Part shown: one piece after another, positions 8,882 to 17,100 of the stretch
How the letters are laid out: every line of letters starts with the position of its first letter
How positions within the stretch are numbered: the first letter of the stretch is position 1
Assembly: GCA_965279735.1 (NCBI GenBank)
Contig: OZ257260.1
Location: 3,596,001-3,660,000, forward strand
Source of the DNA: CAIUGU01 sp965279735
GTDB lineage: Bacteria > Pseudomonadota > Gammaproteobacteria > Steroidobacterales > Steroidobacteraceae
Direction: 5' to 3'
DNA: 64,000 bases
Translations under genes and position numbers: made by a program
Notes under the pieces: model-generated
Seen by the model: only the letters and a program-made list of their open reading frames with translations
Told to the model about the DNA's origin: nothing
Database searches by the model: none

Positions 8882-10060
8882 CTAATCCGCTTTCAGCCGG
8901 ATTTCCTTTGTATCTGCTCGTGGCCGGGTGGATGGTAGCGAGGCTGAAATTCTCTGCAGGACCTGTTCGGCCGCGGCTCGCCAGCCTGTCAGCTTGCCGC
9001 CGTAGATCGTCAGGATCCGCGGATGATCGCCGCGGTCCACATCGAACAGTGTTTCGCGCGAACGGCCAAAGGCTTTGCCACCTGCAGCCGGCAGTACCCT
9101 CAGACCCGCAAAACTTTCCAGGATCTGCACTGACTCCTGGCCCCGGTATTTCGGGAAGTAGTGGCGGACGATGTGAGCGAGATAGTCGATCTCGCTCTGC
9201 AAAGGCCTGACGTCATCGGGATTGCCGCGAAAAACCGTTTCAGTGGTGCCGACAAGCGTGTGTCCCTGCCAGGGCATCACGAACACGACACGGCCGTCAT
9301 GGGGACTTTCGACGTAGTAGATCCCGCGCTCGATGGCACCGCGCAGGGCGATGTGCGTGCCCTGCACGAGATCGACGGGGACAGGTTTCTGTGCGGGGCT
9401 GACCCGTTCAAGAATTCCTGCTGCCCACGGACCCGCTGCGTTGATCAGCACTCGCGCCTTGCAAGTACGCGCGTGGCCGCTCTCCGCATAGGTAACACTG
9501 ACTCCTTGCGGCTCAAGTTCAGCAGAGAGGAAGTCGGCGGGAACGGCGACTTCAGCGCCCAGCTCCTGCGCGGAACGCACCACCGCCCGCGTCAGCGCTG
9601 CGTCGTCGGTCTGGCCATCGTGGTACACGAGCACGGATTCGAGGCCTCGTGTTTCGAGGCCATCGAGCTGGTCCCAGTCGCGCTTCGGGATCGTTCCAAA
9701 GCTCGTGCCGGGACCGAAGCCACCCAGCAATGCATATAAAGAGAGACCCAGCCGGAGTTGCCACGGACGTCGGCGGGTGGCGCGATAGACCGGAATATAG
9801 AACGGCGTCAGGTGGACGAGGTCCGGAGCATTCCGGAGCATCAGCGTGCGTTCGTGCAGGCTTTCGCGAACCAGCCGGAACTGACCCGTCTCGAGATACC
9901 GGAGCCCACCGTGGATGAGCTTGCTGGACCGGCTCGATGTGCCATGGCCAGGCGCGCGTTTCTCAAGCATCAATACCGAATGCCCGGCGGCCGCTGCAGC
10001 CTGTGCGACGCCTGCGCCGTGGATGCCCGCCCCGACGATCACCACGTCGAAGTCAGTCAC
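8882..10060 (-). CDS. glpD: FAD-dependent glycerol-3-phosphate dehydrogenase-like oxidoreductase, short form
   Basis: 392 residues. The N-terminal dinucleotide-binding motif VVIVGAGIHGAGVAQ, then SSRSSKLIHGGLRYLE, LINAAGPWA and LRVLPAAGG are all typical of GlpD. GlpD oxidises sn-glycerol-3-phosphate to dihydroxyacetone phosphate at the inner membrane. Classical GlpD is about 500 residues with a helical C-terminal domain; this protein stops soon after the 'YGGKLTGWRAAAE' segment and lacks that domain. It overlaps the phosphodiesterase gene upstream by 4 bp, so the two are translationally coupled. Confidence 0.87.
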   Translation of the reverse strand: MTDFDVVIVGAGIHGAGVAQAAAAAGHSVLMLEKRAPGHGTSSRSSKLIHGGLRYLETGQFRLVRESLHERTLMLRNAPDLVHLTPFYIPVYRATRRRPWQLRLGLSLYALLGGFGPGTSFGTIPKRDWDQLDGLETRGLESVLVYHDGQTDDAALTRAVVRSAQELGAEVAVPADFLSAELEPQGVSVTYAESGHARTCKARVLINAAGPWAAGILERVSPAQKPVPVDLVQGTHIALRGAIERGIYYVESPHDGRVVFVMPWQGHTLVGTTETVFRGNPDDVRPLQSEIDYLAHIVRHYFPKYRGQESVQILESFAGLRVLPAAGGKAFGRSRETLFDVDRGDHPRILTIYGGKLTGWRAAAEQVLQRISASLPSTRPRADTKEIRLKAD

Positions 10061-10821
10061 GGGGATTCCATCTCGCGGAACTCGCGCAGCAACGAACGCA
10101 CCGCCATCGTTTCCACGAACGCCGCTCCGCGCGCGGCGAGCTCAAGTGCAAGGTGCCGTGTCGTCACCTCATAGATGGCCCACTGCCAGGGTCCGCGCCA
10201 GAGACGGCTCTTGGACTTCGTGAGCAACTCGTGATCGCAGAACAGATACTCGGGTGCCACGGCTTCGCACTTGAGGGCCGTGAGAGGAGAGATGTCCGAG
10301 ATCACCCAGCCGATCCGCAGGTTCGCGAGCTGACGCGCCAGATGTGCACCCGCCAGATCGAATGAAATCACCACGCATTGCGACGCTACCGGTTTCAGGA
10401 TTTCGCAGACCCGCGTCACCATGGTCTCGTGACCGAATGCCCGCAGGCTGCCACGCTTCAACTCAACGAACGCAGTCGCGTCCGGAAAAGCTTCCAGCAA
10501 TGAAACCGCTTGGGCCAGCGTGGGAATGCCTACATCGGAATACCTGTCGCCCAGGCGGCCGGCCTCACCCACCTTCACCTGTTCGAGCTCTTGCCATGTC
10601 ATTTCGAGCGCGTTCCTGTCGAGACCGGCAGTACGGCCGAGGTTTGCGTCATGCAACACAATTGGCAGGTGGTCGGCGGTCAGGTGGACATCGAACTCGA
10701 TGTGCTTCAGTCCAAGCTCCAGCGCCGAGCGCAGTGCAGGGAGAGTGTTCTCCGGAAACTCCGCAGCATTGCCTCGATGCGCGACGATTTGTGGCAGAGC
10801 AGTATTGGCGGGGGCGGACAT
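10057..10821 (-). CDS. ugpQ: Cytosolic glycerophosphodiester phosphodiesterase
   Basis: 254 residues without a signal peptide, so UgpQ-like rather than the periplasmic GlpQ type. The GDPD active site is seen in IVAHRGNAAEFPENT and EFDVHLTADHLPIVLHD, followed by a conserved FVELKRGS strand. It hydrolyses glycerophosphodiesters to glycerol-3-phosphate and an alcohol. It is the first gene of a minus-strand operon (phosphodiesterase, dehydrogenase, kinase, FAH-family enzyme) and diverges from the sugar-dehydrogenase lipoprotein gene across 81 bp. Confidence 0.92.
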   Translation of the reverse strand: MSAPANTALPQIVAHRGNAAEFPENTLPALRSALELGLKHIEFDVHLTADHLPIVLHDANLGRTAGLDRNALEMTWQELEQVKVGEAGRLGDRYSDVGIPTLAQAVSLLEAFPDATAFVELKRGSLRAFGHETMVTRVCEILKPVASQCVVISFDLAGAHLARQLANLRIGWVISDISPLTALKCEAVAPEYLFCDHELLTKSKSRLWRGPWQWAIYEVTTRHLALELAARGAAFVETMAVRSLLREFREMESP

Positions 10822-10902
10822 GTGTGTCGATTCTACATTCGGCTGTCGTCGGCGTAGAACGACTACTTGCCTTGAGGGGGAGCGTTGGACGTATAAGAAC
10901 CA

Positions 10903-13116
10903 ATGGGCAAGGCGCTGGCAGTGGTTGCGTTCGCAGTATTGGTTACGTCCTGTGGCGGAGGCGGGTCATCGACTCCAGCTGCTCCACCCGTCACTCCACC
11001 GACGACACCCTTGGCAGGCCTCGATCAACGGCCAGGCAATACCAGCTGCGTGGCCTGGGCACGCCCCACGGGCACCGATGCGATCACAGTGCCTGAAGTC
11101 TTCACGGGGCTGCCGAAATTTTCGAGTCCCCTCCGGATGCTGCAGGCGCCGAACGACAGCACACGGTGGTTTGTCGTGGAGCAGGGGGGGCGGGTTGCCA
11201 CCTTCGCTAATCAGGCATCGGTCAGCGTTGCAACACCCTTCATCGATATCACGGCACGCGTGCGTTCGACCGGCGAGATGGGCCTGCTCGGCATGGCCTT
11301 TCATCCGAACTTCCCAAGTGATCCTCGCGTGTTTCTGTCCTATACGACAGGAACGCCATTGGTCTCCAGGATTTCTTCTTTCACAACACCGGATCTTGGG
11401 CAGACGCTCAATCCCGCCTCAGAGCAAATACTTCTGACCCTCAATCAGCCGGAGAACAATCACAACGGCGGCCACATCGCGTTCGGTCCTGACGGCTATC
11501 TCTACATTGGTTTTGGCGATGGCGGGGGTGGTGGGGATATGCACGGCGCCATCGGCAACGGCCAGCTGCTGACGACGCTGCTCGGGAAAATGCTCCGCAT
11601 CAATGTCGGCGCAGCCGCGGCGACAACTTATACGATTCCGGCCAACAACCCTTACGTCGGCAATGCGCAGTGCGGAAGTGGTGGCACGGGTGCGCAGAAC
11701 TGCCCTGAAATCTACGCCTCCGGTTTCCGCAATCCGTGGCGCTGGAGTTTCGACCGCGATACGGGCGAGCTCTGGGTTGCCGATGTAGGTCAGGACGCCT
11801 GGGAGGAAGTGAATGTCGTCGAGCGCGGCGGCAATTACGGGTGGCGATCGCGCGAAGGCGCCCATTGCTACAACCCGGCCAGCAACTGTCCCACGGCAGG
11901 TCTCACTGATCCCGTTGCCGAGTACAGCCATGCGCTTGGCAACTCGATCACCGGGGGCTATGCCTACCGTGGTCCGCAGACAACCAATCTTCGCGGTCGC
12001 TATCTGTTCGGCGATTTCGGTTCGGGACGCATCTGGGCGTGGCTGCCCGATACCGCGGCTCAACCGCGCCAGCCGACCCAGCTCGCTGCAACGACGTTGA
12101 ACATTGCGTCCTTTGGAGAAGGCAACGACGGGGAGCTGTATGTCGTCAACTACGCGGGCAGCCTGCATCGGGTGGTGTTCCAGGCCGCAGGCGCTGGCGG
12201 CACCGTGCCTGCTTTGTTGTCAGCGACCGGCTGCGTCGCCAGCACCAGTCCCACCCAGCCCGCAACAGGACTGATTCCCTACACGGTGAATGCGCCGTTC
12301 TGGTCGGACAACGCGGAGAAGCAGCGCTTCATCGGTCTGCCCAATGGCCAGAACATCACCGTCAATGCGGATAGCGACTGGGAGTTTCCAAACGGCACCG
12401 TGCTGATGAAGAACTTCCGCATCGGCACGCGGCTGATCGAGACGCGGCTGCTCATGCGTCATCCCGATGGCGTGTGGGGCGGCTACACCTATGAATGGAA
12501 CGCCCAGCAGACAGACGCCACACGCGTGCAGGCCGGGGCAGTGCGCGATATCGGTGGCGGACAGCAATGGATTTTCCCGAGCGAAACGCAATGTCTCGAA
12601 TGCCACACGAGCGCGGCGGGGCGCAGCCTGGGGCTTGAGACTGCACAGCTCAACAGGTCGTTCACCTATGCGTTGACGGGACGAACAGCGCACCAGATCA
12701 CGACCCTCAACGCGATCAACACGCTCTCGCCTCCGGTCACCGCAGATCCGGCGACGCTGCCGGCCTTGAGTGATCCTGCAGACACAGCAGCGAGCCTGGT
12801 CAATCGCGCGCGCAGTTACCTGCATACGAACTGTGCACAATGCCATCGGCCGGGTGGTCCGACGCCGAGCACGATGGACCTGCGTTTCAGTACAGCTCTT
12901 GCGGCCACGAACACCTGCAATGCCGTGCCTGCCAGCGGCGATCTCGGAATAGCCGGCGCACGCATCGTGATGCCGGGCAACGCGGGACAATCGGTATTGA
13001 GCGCCCGCATCAACCGTCGTGACGCGCATGGCATGCCGCCGGTGGGCTCGAATCTGGTCGACAGTGCGGGCGTGACGCTGATCAACCAGTGGATCAATTC
13101 GCTGACGGGTTGCTGA
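10903..13116 (+). CDS. Glucose/sorbosone dehydrogenase domain fused to diheme cytochrome c, lipoprotein
   Basis: 737 residues. The N-terminal lipobox LVTSC (Cys17) is followed by a Gly/Pro-rich linker. Residues about 55-420 form a GSDH beta-propeller: EMGLLGMAFHPNF, catalytic-type His in NHNGGH (187-191), LYIGFGDGGGGGD, SGFRNPWRWSFD, VADVGQDAWEEVN and FGDFGSGRIWAW. From about 440 the sequence changes to the SO2930-type diheme cytochrome family, with two CXXCH sites, Cys564-His568 and Cys644-His648. The likely role is PQQ-dependent oxidation of a sugar or alcohol at the outer membrane or periplasm, with electrons passed within the same chain to heme. The fusion is direct sequence observation; the electron path is inference. 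Confidence 0.88.
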   Translation: MGKALAVVAFAVLVTSCGGGGSSTPAAPPVTPPTTPLAGLDQRPGNTSCVAWARPTGTDAITVPEVFTGLPKFSSPLRMLQAPNDSTRWFVVEQGGRVATFANQASVSVATPFIDITARVRSTGEMGLLGMAFHPNFPSDPRVFLSYTTGTPLVSRISSFTTPDLGQTLNPASEQILLTLNQPENNHNGGHIAFGPDGYLYIGFGDGGGGGDMHGAIGNGQLLTTLLGKMLRINVGAAAATTYTIPANNPYVGNAQCGSGGTGAQNCPEIYASGFRNPWRWSFDRDTGELWVADVGQDAWEEVNVVERGGNYGWRSREGAHCYNPASNCPTAGLTDPVAEYSHALGNSITGGYAYRGPQTTNLRGRYLFGDFGSGRIWAWLPDTAAQPRQPTQLAATTLNIASFGEGNDGELYVVNYAGSLHRVVFQAAGAGGTVPALLSATGCVASTSPTQPATGLIPYTVNAPFWSDNAEKQRFIGLPNGQNITVNADSDWEFPNGTVLMKNFRIGTRLIETRLLMRHPDGVWGGYTYEWNAQQTDATRVQAGAVRDIGGGQQWIFPSETQCLECHTSAAGRSLGLETAQLNRSFTYALTGRTAHQITTLNAINTLSPPVTADPATLPALSDPADTAASLVNRARSYLHTNCAQCHRPGGPTPSTMDLRFSTALAATNTCNAVPASGDLGIAGARIVMPGNAGQSVLSARINRRDAHGMPPVGSNLVDSAGVTLINQWINSLTGC

Positions 13117-13126
13117 GGCTCCCGCC

Positions 13127-13519
13127 TTACTTCCGTTTTTCCTCGAACGTCACGACAGCCTGCCCGCTGGTGATGGTCATCTCGCCCATCACGACGGCGC
13201 CTTTCGCAATGGCGATGGTTTTTGCACGGATGTTGCCTTCGATGCGGGCGGCCTTGCCGATCTCGAGCTTGCCTTCCAGCTTGAGGTCGCCTTTGAGTTG
13301 CCCGCCAATCACGGCGCTGCCGGCGGTGACGGGGCCGGTCCAGCGGGCATTCTCTGCGAGCAGGAACGCGCCCTTGATGCGGCATTCGCCAGTCGCGATG
13401 CCTGCAACGGACAGGTCCGAATCGCAGGCCATGTCACCCACGAACTCGGTGCCGGCGCCGATGAATGTCGGACTGCCAACGATGCGGTCAAGAAGCCGTC
13501 GGCGTGGGAGGTCAGCCAT
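13127..13519 (-). CDS. Bactofilin (polymer-forming cytoskeletal protein)
   Basis: 130 residues dominated by the bactofilin beta-helix: regularly spaced hydrophobic and glycine positions such as GTEFVGDMACDSDLSVAG, GQLKGDLKLEGKLEIG and EGNIRAKTIAIAKGAVVMG. Bactofilins self-assemble without nucleotide and often localise cell-wall enzymes or stalk/polar structures. The 3' end faces the sugar-dehydrogenase gene, with 10 bp between stops. No M23 peptidase, the frequent partner of bactofilins, is adjacent. Confidence 0.93.
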   Translation of the reverse strand: MADLPRRRLLDRIVGSPTFIGAGTEFVGDMACDSDLSVAGIATGECRIKGAFLLAENARWTGPVTAGSAVIGGQLKGDLKLEGKLEIGKAARIEGNIRAKTIAIAKGAVVMGEMTITSGQAVVTFEEKRK

Positions 13520-13723
13520 GGGAGTCCTTCATTAAAGAGAGTTCGCCGGCCATGAGTATGTCATCCCTTGCCTTGATCCCTTGATGCGGTGCGGCCTTAT
13601 GTCCGATCTGCATCACAGACTGACAGGGTTCGCCTTAAGGCCCGCCCGAACCTGACAAATTTGGTCAGGCCGTGGAACGGGATGGTCGTCCTTTAAGGCT
13701 TTGATATAAAAGGATTTATGGGC

Positions 13724-13740
13724 TTGGCACATGCCTTGCA
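13724..13740 (+). promoter_or_regulatory. Sigma-54 (RpoN) -24/-12 promoter element
   Basis: TTGGCAC-ATGCC-TTGCA matches the sigma-54 consensus YTGGCACG-N4-TTGCW at all positions except the G after CAC. The GG (13726-13727) and GC (13738-13739) dinucleotides have the required spacing. Predicted transcription start is near 13751, 18 nt before the ATG at 13769. No enhancer-binding site was identified. Confidence 0.65.
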
Positions 13741-13768
13741 AAGTCATGGGCAAAGGTAGCAACAACAC

Positions 13769-14029
13769 ATGTTCAACTTCAACACCGCCACTCGCGAAGT
13801 CATCGCCCTACTGCTCCCGGATTCGGGGCCGCAACCTGCCACTGCGCTGGTGCGCGGGGTGGATGGGCAGATGTCGCTGGAGGCCGTTGAAGAGGGCAGC
13901 AATTTTGCACGCGACATGATGACGACGGGGTGCTTCCGCAAAGGCAAGCCGATCGTCGATCCGGTGTCGCGGGAAATCATGGGTTACGAAATGGAGATGA
14001 TCCCGGGCCCACTCGCTTTCATGCGCTGA
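13769..14029 (+). CDS. 86-residue protein of unknown function
   Basis: I do not recognise this protein. It starts at ATG 13769 with a purine-rich AAAGG about 12 nt upstream, begins MFNFNTATREVIALLLPD, and has no signal peptide or membrane segment. Its middle is acidic and its C-terminus ends in IPGPLAFMR. Coding is supported by the sigma-54-type promoter directly upstream and the strong terminator downstream, which together define a one-gene transcription unit. The bactofilin lies upstream on the other strand, so they are not co-transcribed. Confidence 0.7.
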   Translation: MFNFNTATREVIALLLPDSGPQPATALVRGVDGQMSLEAVEEGSNFARDMMTTGCFRKGKPIVDPVSREIMGYEMEMIPGPLAFMR

Positions 14030-14060
14030 ACCCCTACTTCCCCGGGGGTTCTCTGGTCTT

Positions 14061-14100
14061 GCGCCGCTGCGCTCTTCCCCGCGCCGCGGCGCTTTTTTTT
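14061..14100 (+). terminator. Rho-independent terminator
   Basis: A 7-bp perfect GC stem (GCGCCGC at 14061-14067 with GCGGCGC at 14086-14092) is followed by eight T residues. It ends the 86-residue gene and insulates gltB1. A second T-run follows at 14105-14112. Confidence 0.8.
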
Positions 14101-14177
14101 GCCCTTTTTTTTGCCTTGTACGGCGCCGTATCCGTAGACTGGCCGTCCTATTAAAACAAGATCGGGCGGAACTCCAG

Positions 14178-17100
14178 GTGAGCATTACACGTGGCCTCGA
14201 CGAGCCTGCCGGCATGGGATCGCCCGGCTGGCCGCGCAAGCAGGGTCTTTATGACCCGCAGTTCGAGCATGAAGCCTGCGGTGTCGGCTTCGTGGTGGAT
14301 ATCAAGGGCCGTAAATCCCACCGCCTGCTCGAGCAGGCCATCGAGATCCTGAAGAACCTGGATCATCGCGGTGCCTGCGGCTGCGAGGCCAACACGGGCG
14401 ATGGCGCCGGCATCCTGCTGCAGATGCCCCACACCTTCCTGAAACAGGTCTGCGCACAGGCCTCGATCGCCCTGCCGGAACCGGGCTGGTATGGCAGCGG
14501 CATCGTTTTCCTGCCGCGTACACCCCACAAGCGTCGCCGCCTGGAAGAAAGACTTGAGCAGATCGTGCAGTCCGAAGGCCAGTCGCTGCTCGGCTGGCGG
14601 ACCATCCCGACCGACAACTCCATGCTCGGCGAAACCGCCAAGGCCAGCGAGCCGTTCATGGCGCAGGTCTTCATCGGTCGCAATCCCGAGCTGGCCGACG
14701 AGCTCGCGTTCGAACGCAAGCTCTACGTGATCCGCAAGCGCGCCTACAGCGAGATCCGCTCGTCGACGATCGATGGTGCGGAGTCGTGGTATGTGCCCAG
14801 CCTGTCGGCGCGCACCTTTGTGTACAAAGGCATGCTGCTGACGCTGCAGCTTGACCAGTACTTCACTGATCTCAAGTCACCGTTCATGGAAACGGCACTC
14901 GCACTCGTGCATTCGCGTTTTTCCACGAATACGTTCCCGAGCTGGGATCGCGCGCACCCGTATCGCTACATCGCCCACAATGGCGAGATCAACACGCTGC
15001 GCGGCAATATCAACTGGATGAAGGCGCGTGAAGCGCAGTTCGCATCGCCCGCGTTCGGCGAGGACATGGCGAAGATTCCGCCGATCATCAACCCGAACGG
15101 CTCTGACTCCGCGATGTTCGACAACACGCTGGAACTCCTGGTGCTCGCCGGCCGCTCGTTGCCGCATGCCGTGATGATGATGATTCCCGAGCCGTGGTCG
15201 AATCACGAAAGCATGGATGAGGCGACGAAGGCTTTCTACCAGTATCACTCGACGCTGATGGAACCCTGGGATGGTCCGGCGTCCATCGCGTTTACCGACG
15301 GCGTCCGCATTGGCGCGGTACTCGATCGCAACGGGTTGCGTCCGTCCCGCTACTGCGTGACCAAGGATGGCCTTGTGGTCATGGCATCGGAAACGGGGGT
15401 CCTCGAGATTCCTCCCGAGGAGATCCTGCACAAAGGTCGCCTGCAACCCGGCCGCATGTTCCTGGTCGATACCGAACTCGGCCGCATCGTCGATGATGAG
15501 GAGATCAAGCGGTCGATCTCGCGTGAACGTCCGTATCGCGACTGGCTGGATGAATACCTGGTTCATCTCGACGAGCTGCCCGCAGCGCCGCGAGTGCCCG
15601 TGCCCGATCACGACACGCTGCTGCACCGGCAGATCGCGTTCGGCTATACGTTCGAAGACCAGCGTCTGTTGCTCGCACCGATGGCCCGCGATGGCGTTGA
15701 AGCCGTGGGTTCGATGGGCAATGACACGCCGCTTGCGGTGCTGTCCTCGAAGCCGCGCCTGCTCTTCGACTATTTCAAGCAGTTGTTCGCGCAGGTGACG
15801 AATCCGCCGATCGACTGCATTCGCGAAGAGCTCATCACGTCTTCTGAAGTCTGGCTGGGCTCGGAAGGCAACCTGCTGGCGCCGCGGCCTGCCGATTGCC
15901 GTCGCTTGCAGCTCAAGGGCCCGATCCTGACGAACGAGGATTTCGCGAAGATCCGCCGCGTGGACCTGCCGCAGCTCAAAGTTGGTCTTCTCTCATCGCT
16001 GTTTCCTGCCGAGCGCGGGGAAGCAGGTATGGTCAAGGCGATCGAGGAGCTGTGCCTCGAGGCTCGGCGGCTCATCGAGGAAGCCGAGAGCAGCATTCTC
16101 ATCGTGAGTGATCGCGGTGTGGACCGCGAGATGGCGCCTATTCCTTCGCTGCTGGCCGTGTCGGCATTGCATCACTACCTGATCCGGACCGGCCTGCGAA
16201 CCAAAGCGAGCCTCGTGCTGGAAGTCGGCGACGCGCGCGAAGTCCATCATTTCGCGCTGCTCATCGGCTACGGCTGCAGTGCCATCAATCCGTACGTCGC
16301 TTTCGAAACGATCGACGGCATGATCCGCGAAGACATGCTCCCCAATACCGACCACAAGACGGGGTGCAAGAACTTCGTGAAGGCCGCGACCAAGGGTGTC
16401 GTCAAGGTCATGTCGAAGATGGGCATCTCCGCGGTGCAGAGTTATCTCGGCGCCCAGGTGTTTGAAGCCGTCGGATTGCATCAACACATCGTCGATGAGT
16501 ATTTCGTCGGTACACCCTCGCGCGTCGGCGGCATCGGCATCGATACGGTCGCGAAGGAAGTCCTGATGCGTCATCACGCCGCGTTCCCGGAACGCGAGGT
16601 GAATGGTCATACCCTGCCAGTAGGCGGCCAGTACCAGTGGCGTTCCGAAGGCGAGCATCACCTGTTCAATCCCGAGTCGATTCATCGCCTGCAGAAAGCG
16701 GTGCGGACCGGCAGCTATGCGACGTACAAGAGCTACGCGCAGCTGATCAATGAACAGGCGAAGCAGCTGAGTACGTTGCGCGGGCTGCTGGATTTCAAGC
16801 CTTTCACGCCGATTCCGCTGGAAGAAGTGGAGTCCGCCACCAGCATCATGAAGCGCTTCAAGACGGGCGCAATGTCGTACGGCTCCATCAGCAAGGAAGC
16901 GCACGAGACGCTGGCCATTGCGATGAACCGCATTGGTGGCAAGAGCAATACGGGTGAAGGCGGCGAAGATCCCGAGCGCTATATCCCGATGCCCAATGGC
17001 GATTCGAAGAACTCCGCGATCAAGCAGGTGGCCTCGGGTCGCTTCGGCGTGACGAGCGAATACCTCGTCAATGCCCGCGAGCTGCAGATAAAGATGGCGC

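Noticed and set aside
13651..13669. Inverted repeat CCTGAC/GTCAGG as a terminator
   Set aside because: Only a short stem, no U-tract, and it lies upstream of the sigma-54 promoter; kept only as a possible operator.
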